Made by a program: the position numbers and the translations under genes
Shown here: piece after piece, positions 1-9,011 of the stretch
Position numbering within the stretch: the stretch's first letter is position 1
Layout: the number at the start of each line of letters is the position of its first letter
Notes under the pieces: generated by a model
What the model was told of the DNA's origin: nothing
The model's database searches: none
Seen by the model: the letters and a program-made list of their open reading frames with translations, nothing else
Source of the DNA: Bigelowiella natans CCMP2755
Taxonomy: Eukaryota > Cercozoa > Chlorarachniophyceae
Assembly (NCBI GenBank): GCA_000320545.1
Contig: ADNK01002607.1
Coordinates: 15,001-40,000 of the forward strand
DNA length: 25,000 nucleotides
Direction: 5' to 3'

Positions 1-2
1 GC

Positions 3-287
3 TGATTTCTGCTATCATCCTTGGGTACTGCTCCTCTCCCCGACTTAGTGAGTGCGGAGTGGGGGATGTCGGTGTGATATTTGGTGCGCAGGCAGCATGT
101 TGATCCGAGTCCGTGTTCTTTTCTTCTTTTTTTTCCTTTTGTTTGACTGGCTATTTTGCGTTGCCTTTGTCGTCTCAGGGAATCAAACCCGGGCAGAGAG
201 GGGATGAGGTCACTACGATCAAGAAAGAAGCGGTGATAACACACACACACACACACACAGGCGCGCGCGCACATACACTCACATCAA
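3..287 (+). other. Candidate upstream exons of the 300..2626 gene
   Basis: Two exon-like blocks precede the ATG at 300. Block 1 ends at 47 before a GTGAGT donor. Block 2 runs 179..232 after a long pyrimidine tract ending in CAG at 178 and reads GIKPGQRGDEVTTIKKEA. The two join in phase 0. Joining block 2 to the exon at 300 fails from the AG at 288, 294 or 297. It works only if the 28-nt GT...AG segment 233..260, which is mostly an AC repeat, is removed, or if that repeat differs in length by a non-multiple of three. The joined reading would be EA-ARAHIHSHQVLAEMKGM, which looks coding. The gene therefore probably starts upstream of the window. Confidence 0.3.
239..259. repeat. (AC)n microsatellite
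   Basis: An uninterrupted AC dinucleotide run, followed by a short GC alternation and more AC-rich sequence. It lies inside the ambiguous 28-nt segment of the first gene's 5' region, so its exact length affects the reading frame. Confidence 0.95.
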
Positions 288-299
288 GTATTAGCAGAA

Positions 300-448
300 A
301 TGAAGGGGATGTCGCGATTGAATTTGAGCCATCCTCACCTTTACTTGCACGTTCTTCAGGGTTTCCGCCCTGACAATGAGATTCCTGAAACAGAAGCCGA
401 GTTTCACAAGTAAGTAAATGCAGATAGTTGTCGTAGTAGTTGTTAGCT

Positions 449-487
<39 letters not shown>

Positions 488-676
488 TAGTAGTAGTTGT
501 GGGTATAGTAGCTGAGCAACGTCACCAAAAAAGTAAGGGAGAAAATAAGTAAACGATATGTGGCATGTCGTAGAATTATGTTTCACAGGGGGGGGGACAA
601 CAATCCATCAACAAGTATTGAGTGAATATCTTTATATCTTTTAGAATTAGTTTCCCCAAGTTATATACTTGTGGAG

Positions 677-711
<35 letters not shown>

Positions 712-1918
712 TTCTATTTTGCGGAATGTGAAATGTTATGCACCTACCTACCATCCTAATAATTCTCATCGTCTCATCATCTCGTATCTATCAGACCGAC
801 TTTCAAAACTGCAAATCAGTGGAAAAGCATCTACTTAACTTTGACTGCGTATCCGCGACTGGCAAACTATTTCAAGTGATACTGTTATTTATTTTCTGAT
901 GATATTAAGGGCGGTTGTGGTGGTAGTAGCGGTGACAGTGATAACTCTTTAAGATCTCTCTCTCCAATAGCAACTTCTTTTGCGTACTATGTGTCCACTG
1001 TTCTTGTCGTTAATGTCGGTGTCATCCACTGCATTGTACAATGATCGCTAAGTTACGCATGACGCTGCTATGCGCAGATACTTTGGAGTGACCAGGGCGT
1101 ACCGAGAGTTCCGAATGCTGAGAAGGTCGGACGATTCTTCACGATGAGAACTAATAATATATTCATACAGCAAAACATACAACATCAAAGCATGGAACAG
1201 TGATAGCACTCACCCGTATCATCCTGAACCACAGAAGCTACGATGCGTCATCATTGTGGGTTGTCGTTGCCTCCTCACACCATGGCCTTCATATGAATTG
1301 CTACACCGATCGCTGTCGTTGATCAGCGCCATTGCTTCCTCCCGAATACCACAAAAAGCATCATGAGTTGTTGGCTCATGCATGCAAACAAGGCAAAGTA
1401 ACCAACACTATTTGTTGTTGTTCACGCAGGGAGCTAGATACCCTCAGACGACTGGTTGAGAAGGAGGACAAAGGTGGTGTTGGCGATGTTGATTAGGATA
1501 TTAGCCGTGTTTCTTGCGCATAAATAGAAAGATTCGGAACGAAAGTGCTGGGAAATGTGAAGTAGTAGTGGCTGCGGGCGAGTATGGTTTTCAATATACG
1601 TTTTTTTACAATGCGGTCGGTTTTCAATGGAGAGTCTTCCCAGGTGGGAAGGAGCTGTGTTACAGAACCCAAAATCGATATTTAAGGCATGGTCACTGCT
1701 GATTCAAATCGGGAGTTTTTGGGTGTCCGGGAAAAAAAGTATGAGTGTCTTATCCGGTTTTCCCATAAATAAGGAACCGCGGATGACGAAGATCTACTTG
1801 ATTTCTACCGTGATGCCTCCGGAAGCCGCACACCGGGTGACTCTGTGGACACCCAGAGGTATGCATGCATATATGTATGTATGTATGTATGTATGTATAT
1901 GTAGCAATATTTAATGCC

Positions 1919-1949
<31 letters not shown>

Positions 1950-2626
1950 GTGTGTGTAGCAATATTTAATGCCTAATATATTAGTGTATGCATATAGTAA
2001 AGATGTTTACAAGTATGGATGTACAGTGGATTTATGGATGTGCGTGTGCTTTGTTGCTTGTATCCTCATAAGATGGAGGAAGAAAACCGTTCGGAAGAGA
2101 CGAGGAGGTTGCTTCCACACGCAGCCGCCACCGCCACCGCCGCCACCACCACCATCACCTACAAATATTAATTATTATCATCCTCATCTGAGAGCATTTG
2201 GTTTGATAAACGAATGAGAGCGGGAAACTTGTATCTCCTTTTCCCCTATATTTTCTTTTTCCCTACGGTCGAAGTGCGACAATCACCATGCATATTTACC
2301 CTGAATATCAGGTGTGTTCTACGCTCGTCTGTGCCCACAAACATACAGCCTACCCTTACTCGAAATATATAGGTGATGAAAGTGATGAGGACTATGTTCC
2401 ACCAGGGGGCTACATCAAAAGCGGCAGTGGTACTGCGGAGCACAAAAAGGAAATAAAAAACAGCAAAGGCAGTCGCAGCCGAAGCCGTAGCGAAAGCAGT
2501 GCCGTTATTGACGAGGACGCTCCAGCTCAGGAGTCTGAGCACACGCCCTCCCTCCAACATAACGACAACGAAAACGAGAGCGCATGTACGGCAGCAACTC
2601 CACCACCAGCAGACGATGCAGACTAG
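300..2626 (+). CDS. Multi-exon gene of unknown function, acidic Ser-rich C-terminus (5' end unresolved)
   Basis: I do not recognise this protein. A phase-consistent model joins 300..409, 1078..1125, 1430..1473, 1774..1858, 2073..2107 and 2373..2626 (stop TAG), about 191 aa from the ATG at 300. Split codons are restored at each junction. The first three exons give a folded-looking segment with HLYLHVLQGFRPDNEIPE, then YFGVTRAYREFRMLRR and a charged helix ELDTLRRLVEKEDK. Exon 4 is acidic (ADDEDLLDFYRD), exon 5 is a basic patch (WRKKTVRKRR) that could be a nuclear localisation signal, and the last exon is disordered (DESDEDYVPPGG, then Ser/Arg/Glu-rich). The DEDYVP string resembles the N-terminal motif of BCNT/CFDP1 proteins, but no BCNT-C domain follows, so I do not assign that family. 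Donors after exons 2, 3 and 5 (GTCGGA, GTGGTG, GTTGCT) are weak. Exon 3 could instead be terminal, with a stop at 1494-1496. A nuclear role is inference only. Confidence 0.5.
451..496. repeat. (GTA)n microsatellite in intron
   Basis: A near-perfect GTA/TAG trinucleotide run inside the intron that follows the exon ending at 409. It starts about 40 nt after a good GTAAGT donor. It belongs to a window-wide pattern of GTA-type repeats near 5' splice sites. Confidence 0.95.
679..708. repeat. (TG)n microsatellite in intron
   Basis: A perfect TG dinucleotide repeat of about 15 units in the 668-nt intron between the exons ending at 409 and starting at 1078. No coding signal overlaps it. Confidence 0.95.
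1873..1975. repeat. Tandem duplication: (TATG)n plus 20-nt unique tail, two copies
   Basis: A TATG tetranucleotide run followed by the non-repetitive 20-mer gtagcaatatttaatgccta (1901-1920) is repeated immediately. A second TATG run with a short GT extension leads to the same 20-mer at 1956-1975. The unit is about 50 nt and the unique tail is identical, so this is a true tandem duplication and not independent microsatellite growth. It lies within an intron of the first gene. Confidence 0.9.
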
Positions 2627-2879
2627 ATTAGACAAACATGGCATGTAAATTTGGTAGTGATTTTGACGAATTCATTGCTATCAAAAGTAATGGGTGTTTA
2701 GCCGACGAAGTTAGGAAGCTTCCGCCATCATCCTAAGCAGCCATGAACGTCAAAAAGCCGTAGACTGCATGTAATACAGCTGCTAAATGAGAGAGTAGTC
2801 ACTATTTCCAGCTTCCAAAGTGAGTAGACGACATATACAGCGTAGACAGTAGCAGTTGCAATGCATAGTGCTAATGACA

Positions 2880-3480
2880 ACTTTGAACATGTGGCCACAG
2901 AGCGGCTGAGCGGGCTTCACAGCACTATGCTAGTAGCTAGAGCAGGCGCTACTACTAGGCTAGGCAGCGGACACATGTGTTGTTCAGATAGCCCTAGAGC
3001 CGATGTCTTGCTAGCCTGCTGATAATCTAGATAATGTGCGTGCTAGCGTGCATGAACACATGAATTGTTATGCACACATACTAGACGACTATTCGGCCAT
3101 CCTATGGCATCGCACGACGGATCAATCCGTCGTCTAGCTAGCTAGCTAGCCGTGCCTGGCTAGCGCAGTGTGAGCGATTGCATCAACCTAGCTAGTTAGC
3201 AACGCTGATACATGTGGTGTAGTTGCTATATGGATACGGTCGCCTATGTGCATGTGACATGCGATGCCACGCGTGCGCGTATACCTAATTACTAGATTAG
3301 CTAGTGTAGTAGTCCGCATGCACCGTAATGTACGATTATTTGATCGTATCACGCTCGCCAGGCTAGCAGGCTGCTGATGCACACGAGTGCAGTCTTGCTA
3401 CCAGAGATGCTGAACATTGGGCTGTGTGCATTGCTGATTGGCATGTCTACATGTGCTAGCAGCAGTACGTGGGCTCGTCC
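2880..3480. repeat. CTAG-dense island 1 (intergenic)
   Basis: About 20 CTAG tetramers by eye, many in GCTAGC or overlapping GCTAGCTAGC strings, against 2-3 expected by chance in 600 nt. Other self-complementary words (CATG, TGCA, GATC) are also frequent. A perfect 9-bp inverted repeat with a 2-nt loop (ACGACGGAT / ATCCGTCGT) sits at 3114-3133. No convincing coding exon is visible. The island lies between the 3' ends of two convergent genes (stop codons near 2626 and 3672). Confidence 0.8.
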
Positions 3481-3671
3481 AATGTATCGCAGTGTCACAA
3501 TATAATAAAATGATGCACACAAATGTACGATATGCATGTACGATCATTACCTGTGCAAGAGTGTACATTGTTGCTGCCATTAATCACAGCTTGCATGTAT
3601 ATAGATCGATTGAGGAGGTCTAATAATTCTGTACACACACGAAAGCGTAATAATTCATCGTATCGTTGCTA

Positions 3672-4802
3672 CTAAAGATTTGCATTTGCGCTTTGATTTT
3701 TTCGTTGCTTCTCCTGATGCGCCTCCAAGAGCTTCCAGGAAATCTTGTCTTTCGAGGTGTCTAACGACCAGAGACAGATCTTTCCTTTCTCGTCCATGGA
3801 CGCTAAGTTGGTTCCAGTTGTGTCCCATGAAACGCTCCAAACTGGGGCCCCATGCGACGTTAATTCGCCTTCCAAACGTACCTCAGCCGCCTCGCTCCAG
3901 CTTGCTGGCCCCTTCTTCAAATCCTTTCCATTGAGTGTCCAGCTACTGGATGTTTTCAGCCCATATATGCGTATCTTATGATCGGAGCATGCAGTAGCGC
4001 ATCTATGAGTATGCACCCCGGGGTTGGGGGCCCACGCTACTGAAAGAACAGTCTTTTGTGCTTGGAGAGGAAGCTCGCAAACCTTCTCCCACAACACCTC
4101 CTCTCGACTCGAGATTTCACGACAGATGTGCACCATTCCGCCCGCAGCGGCAACCATCATCATTGGTGGATCGAACACGGACGGACACCATGACACGGAG
4201 GAGCACGTGTCTGTACCGTCAAAAACATACTTGCCATTGAGAGACCATTGGGTTATATTGGATGCTTTGTAGATTCGAACAGCGTTACTCCCCCTTGTAC
4301 AGATGGCTAATCTCAGCTCGCCGGAGCGAGCAGGGCCAAAGCTAATGTCAAGAACGCATCCCTTGCTGCCAGCATCGATAATCTTGTGCCTCTGGCGCCA
4401 GAACTTCCTTCCTGTTCCGATTGCAGAGCACTCCTCATAAATGCAGACAGATCCATCCCGAGAGGCTGATGCAAGTACACTTCCAAAATCAACGCTGCCC
4501 CAAATCACCTTTACTATGGAGCTCGTATGAACACGGGGAAGTTCAGAGGCAAGCTTCCAGCTTTGACCCTCGCCCTTGATTGAATCCCAAATCCGAATCC
4601 GTCGATCGGAGGAGCTAGTCGCCAACCGTTTCCCATAGAAGTCGTATTGAAGACAATGCACATTTGATCCATGCTTCGTCTCGAAGGAAAGTATGCTGGT
4701 ATCATTCGCATCCAAGAGTTTGGACGATCCCACACCAGCGCTCCAACGCTTCTCATCTGACTCCTCTGATGCTACGTTAAGGCTGCTCTGCATCTTGTTC
4801 AT
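3672..4802 (-). CDS. SEH1: Seh1-like WD40 nucleoporin, single exon
   Basis: A 376-aa WD40 beta-propeller protein in one uninterrupted frame. Seh1 is a subunit of the Y-shaped (Nup107-160) nuclear pore scaffold and also of the SEA/GATOR2 complex that controls TORC1. Family-typical segments are DFYGKRLATSSSDRRIRIWD (about 54-73), VKVIWGSVDFGSVLASASRD (97-116) followed by IYEE, VRIYKASNITQWSL (175-188), the Pro-containing SVSWCPSVFDPP region near 202-213 typical of Seh1 rather than Sec13, and late VWSVSWDTTGTNLAS and ICLWS strands. The N-terminal extension of about 40 residues is Ser/acidic and poorly conserved; the C-terminal tail is Gln/Asn/Lys-rich. The length slightly exceeds yeast and human Seh1 (about 350-360). 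Unlike the other genes here it has no introns. It is divergent from the tRNA genes and the next plus-strand gene. Confidence 0.9.
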   Translation of the reverse strand: MNKMQSSLNVASEESDEKRWSAGVGSSKLLDANDTSILSFETKHGSNVHCLQYDFYGKRLATSSSDRRIRIWDSIKGEGQSWKLASELPRVHTSSIVKVIWGSVDFGSVLASASRDGSVCIYEECSAIGTGRKFWRQRHKIIDAGSKGCVLDISFGPARSGELRLAICTRGSNAVRIYKASNITQWSLNGKYVFDGTDTCSSVSWCPSVFDPPMMMVAAAGGMVHICREISSREEVLWEKVCELPLQAQKTVLSVAWAPNPGVHTHRCATACSDHKIRIYGLKTSSSWTLNGKDLKKGPASWSEAAEVRLEGELTSHGAPVWSVSWDTTGTNLASMDEKGKICLWSLDTSKDKISWKLLEAHQEKQRKNQSANANL

Positions 4803-5010
4803 TGAATCTTATTCAGATGATGAGTTTACGTGTTCGCCATCCTTTGTGTATATGCTTGACAAACAAATGTTTCAGGGGGGTGGTCGCTCGCGTGCTTGCA
4901 TTGCTGGTTTTGGTTGAAGAAAAGCGGATGGTGGGTGTCCAAGGGCGTGTGCTATGACAATACTAATAAATGAGTAAACAATGATTAATTGAAAATGTAC
5001 AGTAATCACG

Positions 5011-5083
5011 GTCGACTTAGCTCAGTTGGGAGAGCGCTAGACTGAAGATCTAGAGGTCCCGGCTTCGATCGCCGGAGTTGACA
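5011..5083 (+). tRNA. tRNA-Phe (GAA), copy 1
   Basis: A 73-nt cloverleaf. The acceptor stem GTCGACT pairs with AGTTGAC (one G-U), the D stem is GCTC/GAGC, the anticodon arm CTAGA-CTGAAGA-TCTAG carries anticodon GAA, the T arm is CCGGC-TTCGATC-GCCGG, and the discriminator is A73. There is no intron and CCA is not encoded. The T-stem closing pair is C53-G61 instead of the near-universal G53-C61, which also alters the B-box. A run of six T follows at 5085-5090, suitable as a Pol III terminator. Confidence 0.93.
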
Positions 5084-5154
5084 CATTTTTTATAAAACCG
5101 ACTTGTGGTGAAGTCATGTCGGTCACCATGATTTTTCTTTCTGGTATGACAACA

Positions 5155-5227
5155 GTCGACTTAGCTCAGTTGGGAGAGCGCTAGACTGAAGATCTAGAGG
5201 TCCCGGCTTCGATCGCCGGAGTTGACA
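5155..5227 (+). tRNA. tRNA-Phe (GAA), copy 2
   Basis: Identical over all 73 nt to the copy at 5011-5083, including the unusual C53-G61 pair. The copies start 144 nt apart. The flanks and the 71-nt spacer are not repeated, so the duplication is either old with selection on the tRNA or kept identical by gene conversion. A run of five T follows directly, suitable as a Pol III terminator. Confidence 0.93.
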
Positions 5228-5650
5228 TTTTTGCCACATTTAATACAGTTTATTTGCAGGGCTTTCACCTTCTTTGGCCGGACGTTCCAAATCCGTCTTG
5301 TAGTTTCCGCGTTCGCTCGCCACTACTTACGGAGTCTAATTTATTTTTCGCTAGGTACTTAGATGTTTCAGTTCCCCAGGTAATCTTTGTCTTTCTCGGT
5401 ATAATATTTTCGCATACGCGCCGTCACAAGAAACTGCAAATCACTGCATCCAAGGGTACATTTTTGGATTGTACTACTCAGTCGCATGTATGATTTGCAT
5501 TGCATTTATTCCTTTTTTATTTTCTAATACTGGCGTTGTAGCTGAATGGCTCAAAACCCATCCGTTGGTTTGGGGCAGAGAGAAAAAGCAACACGGAACT
5601 CACGTAGAGACCGCGAAATATCAGCGAGATCAGCGTGGAGTCCCAGGCCG

Positions 5651-7005
5651 ATGATTTGGGCCATTCTCCTCCTTGCTTGGACTCCCTTGGCTGAAGGCGG
5701 CTTGGAGGCTGAAGGAGTCTGTCAGGGGTGCGAGTTGATAATTGGACAAACATCTAGGCATGAAAAGGGATACCTTGTATATTGTGTTAGGGATGGAACG
5801 TGCACGCTAACATCATACGGTTCACTCTCTGAGCTATTAAAAGATTCCCATTTCTTGCAGCAAGTCTATCAGACGTCATATCGGTTGAATCTATTTCCAA
5901 TGTAGCTTGTATTAGTGTGCTGTACCAATATGGAGAATAATAATGCAGGTATTTCCCCAAGATTGTAGATGAAGAGACATTTAAGATGATCTCAGATGCA
6001 GATAAAGTAATATTTACGGATGGGTTCGAAAAATTAATATAAGACTCATAAATATTTTCGTACTTTGTTTGTTATCTCAGCGAATATTTGGCAAGTATGG
6101 AGCTACAAATAGGTTGTGAAACGAGTCTCATCTACGTACACTTTAGTATATGCACTAGTTACTGATGATTTTTAATAGTGAGCTAACGCTTGATTTTTAT
6201 CATAGGCATCTATTCAAGACGATAGTCAACGGAAAGCCAGAGCCCCTTGGGTGCAAAGAAAGATTCAATGAAATGTTCTAAATGATATTTATATCGCATT
6301 TTCTGTTCTTTCTATAACCACTCCATCTTTTCCTCATTCGATTTCATGATTACATGCTACTTAACACCGAAAGTGGCCCGGAAGGCCTTAGATCTACAGC
6401 TCCTATAATCGTCAATTCCGTGCAGGTACATCAAAATTTTTGCCCGATGCTTCGCACCGAATCCGTTTTACAGTAAAAATAGCCCTGGCTGTTGGAAATT
6501 CAATTATTTCACACAAGTGATCGTCGTCATGAATCAGGATGCGGATGAATCTTTGGGTGGGGAGCAGGGACTTGCAACGCTCTTTGAAGCTTCAGTATGA
6601 ACAACGTTTAGTTGTTATCAGTTGATATTGCATGCACTGTTTCAATACTGCGACCATAGGAGCTTAATACTTGTGCAGCTTTTCGCATTTTTCCCTGTCA
6701 TCGTTGTTGTTATCAAGGATATATCTAAGTTGAGGTCAGGCAAGCAACTTTCCTTGTCCTGAATTTGATGATATTCTTACCCTTTTGTCGCACCAATTTT
6801 CTCTTTCTCTCTCTTCCTGGCCCTCTAATATGTTACACACAAACATATACACGTTATATAAAATTATCTGATAAATATTGTCCTCAACGTCATGGGGTTC
6901 GCTTTCTGGTAGGACATCGGTGTCCGGCCGAACATCAACATGTATGTTTCCCCTGCAGATCGTATCGGTAATACCATGATACGTATGCGGCAGTTTTGCA
7001 AATAG
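5651..7005 (+). CDS. Multi-exon gene of unknown function with possible signal peptide or membrane anchor
   Basis: I do not recognise this protein. The model joins 5651..5883, 5949..6006, 6081..6112, 6206..6250, 6426..6594 and 6913..7005 (TAG). It gives about 209 aa from the ATG at 5651, or 244 aa from the ATG at 5546. All junctions restore codons, for example SYR-YFPKIVDEETF, ADK-RIFGKYGATNR-HLF and EPLG-YIKIFARCFAPN. The N-terminus MIWAILLLAWTPLAEGG looks like a short signal peptide or anchor. Next comes a Cys cluster (VCQGCELIIG, then YCVRDGTC), a helical middle, FAPNPFYSKNSPGCW, and the tail DIGVRPNINMYVSPADRIGN. Donors after 5883, 6112 and 6250 are weak. The 5' end is uncertain: upstream blocks 5260..5299, 5355..5379 and 5542..5603 also join in phase and read SPSLAGRSKSV-LYLDVSVPQ-LNGSKPIRWFGAERK. 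They could be the true N-terminus, joined by a very short intron to 5647. A cysteine-bearing secretory-pathway protein is inference. Confidence 0.5.
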
Positions 7006-7016
7006 CGCCCATTTTT

Positions 7017-7022
7017 AATAAA
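7017..7022 (+). terminator. AATAAA polyadenylation hexamer
   Basis: A canonical AATAAA 12 nt after the TAG at 7003-7005, in AT-rich sequence. It supports 7005 as the end of the upstream gene's coding region. Confidence 0.45.
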
Positions 7023-8360
7023 ATAACTATTTATTTTATTCATGATAATTATATTTTCACAAGTGTTACAACGATTAATGCATGGATACGTTTGTCTGGT
7101 GAAAATTAGTGAACAAACAACAATATAAACATTTCCAGTGAGATAAATCTCTAAACATCCAAAGGTTTGACAGCGCATCATGATCCCCAAGACGTATTCA
7201 TTCTACAGGTCGGTCTGCAACAGCGTCGCTGTCGTCTCTTAAGACGCAATGAATAAGACAAGATAGCAATATTGATGATGATAATGCGAGCTAGTGAGTA
7301 GTGCTCTTAGAATATACTGCCACTGAACGTAAATAACCGTGCAGCTCTCTGGATCCAAGATTTGGAAGGTGCTTTGGACGGGAAGAGTCGGAAGGAGAGA
7401 TGAGATGCACCCCATGTCATCATTATGATTACTACCATTATTTTATGACTAGGTATGCCATCCGATTGGAGGGGGGGTGGAGCTTCCCACGCGTGTCTCA
7501 GACGACCCATCACATCCTCTTTACTACCGGTAGTAAAAACACGAATGTGATAGCAGTGATGTAGATGATCATGATGATATTGGTACAAACGATCCGGTGC
7601 AGATTACTTACTGATGCTTTGCAGCGATGATGATGTTGGTGGCATGTGTCGTTCGGGGGAGATTCATCATCAATGGGTAGATTTCCTGTGATACTGGCCA
7701 CAAACTTTTATTGTTGCTTTTAGGTACACTGATGAAAAGCTTGAGAAGGAGGGAGCGAAATGTTGATACATAACTTAAAGAAGGCGCATAAGATGCACGC
7801 ACGCACACACATACACACACACACACATTCTTGGGAGAATGTGCACTTATTGCATCACAATTTAATTTGTACATAGGCGAAAGCTTCACGTTGAGGGAAA
7901 AGGACGTTTTGTAATATTCCACTAGGAGAACAGCCTCTTTCTTCTTCTTCTTCTTCTTCTTCTTCTTCTTCTTCTTCTACTTTCATTTTTGTACTCCTCC
8001 TCTCTTCGCATCTTCTCAACCCCTATTCATTTCTTCACTTTTGTTTACTGACAAGCCGACTGATGACTATCAAAACGAAAACATCGTCGTCAGGTATATG
8101 CCTCGAGGCACAATACACGCACCTCGTACGACAGCTTCAAACCACAGTGTCCATCTCACCATTGGTATTGTGTGCTGTTGCTGCCCTCTTCTTTTCTCGT
8201 TGTTCGTTGAGTTTCAAAACATCATTGCGCAATCATTATGAAATTCGACAAAATAAGAGCACAACAGTATACTGCTTGATGCCGGACAGGACGACTAAGC
8301 GTTCTGTCCGATTTCTATTTCATTTCACGATGCGCAGACTACCAATTTTTCACTTTCCCC
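7023..8360. other. Microsatellite-rich stretch without a supported gene
   Basis: I see scattered GAT, AC and TTC repeats and short open frames on both strands but no recognisable domain. One minus-strand exon-like block at about 7609-7731 ends at a good GTAAGT donor (reading on the minus strand). Another possible exon starts after a CAG at about 7209 (plus). Neither connects to a complete model. The region may hold UTRs or a small unrecognised minus-strand gene. Confidence 0.4.
7939..7978. repeat. (TTC)n microsatellite
   Basis: A perfect CTT/TTC trinucleotide run of about 13 units, continuing into pyrimidine-rich sequence to about 8040. On the plus strand it resembles the polypyrimidine tracts used before 3' splice sites elsewhere in the window, but no exon with support follows. 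Confidence 0.95.
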
Positions 8361-8741
8361 CTACATCGTTATTCGGACTGTGGGTGTAGTCCATTCGCAT
8401 TCCGTCAGTTTTCTAGCGGGTTTCTGGTTTGCTTTCGATTTCTTTCGTAGATGATCATGAGGTAAATCATGAGAAGAGCATTTTCCTCCTAGCGCTAGCG
8501 CTGCTGCTGATGATGACATTCGACGATAGGCATTGATGGAGACTTTACATGGGGGGATTTTCTCAAGGTTTTGGCAAAATTGATGATTGAGGCATAATTT
8601 GAATCTCACAGTATGCAGCACATCGCATCCAAATATAAGTTGGGTAGTGACTATGCTACTTCTGCTTCCATCTTTCTTCGCGAAGTTACTGCTAACATCA
8701 TAGAAACAAAAACGTGAGAAGAAGCCATGCATCGGTTTCAA
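8361..8741 (-). CDS. Weak hypothetical ORF, 126 aa
   Basis: An uninterrupted 126-codon frame on the minus strand between the 5.6-7.0 kb gene and acetyl-CoA synthetase. The C-terminal half is Ser/Ala- then Lys/Arg-rich (HLRKKSKANQKPARKLTE). The N-terminal half has scattered Cys and Phe. I recognise no domain or signal peptide. It could be a chance frame, or one exon of a minus-strand gene together with blocks near 7.6-7.7 kb. Only length and a plausible basic composition support it. Confidence 0.2.
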   Translation of the reverse strand: MKPMHGFFSRFCFYDVSSNFAKKDGSRSSIVTTQLIFGCDVLHTVRFKLCLNHQFCQNLEKIPPCKVSINAYRRMSSSAAALALGGKCSSHDLPHDHLRKKSKANQKPARKLTECEWTTPTVRITM

Positions 8742-8977
8742 TCCTACCAGTAATATCCCGAATCAAATATATTCTATGAAAATTTATTCATTCTGGTTTT
8801 TGAAGTTGCGTCGTACTTGACATACGTAAAGAGGAAGAAGCAGAAATGATACTATAGGGCAACGTGAATGAATGAATGATTAATCTACAGGGGGTGAGAC
8901 GGACGGGAGGCTTGAAGAGCAACGATGCATTAGCCGCGTACTTCGATTGTCTACCCGGCAGGTGATTCAAAGCGTGC

Positions 8978-8980
8978 GCG

Positions 8981-9011
<31 letters not shown>

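Noticed and set aside
175-528. Minus-strand ORF rich in Tyr and Cys-Val repeats
   Set aside because: It is the translation of GTA and AC microsatellites, antisense to coding-like exons.
1078-1125. G-protein alpha fragment (reading ILWSDQG in another frame)
   Set aside because: The resemblance is a few residues in a frame that does not join to neighbouring exons, while the YFGVTRAYREF frame restores codons at both junctions.
2288-2626. Stand-alone BCNT/CFDP1 gene
   Set aside because: Only the DEDYVP-like acidic motif matches; the diagnostic C-terminal domain is absent and the block joins in phase to upstream exons.
2880-3480. Transposon in CTAG island 1
   Set aside because: I see no transposase-like frame, terminal inverted repeats or target-site duplication; short palindromes only.
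3680-4272. Plus-strand ORFs across the Seh1 gene
   Set aside because: They are shadows of the minus-strand WD40 frame, which has clear family motifs over its full length.
6864-7190. Minus-strand 108-codon ORF
   Set aside because: It overlaps the last exon (6913-7005) of the plus-strand gene and has no recognisable domain.
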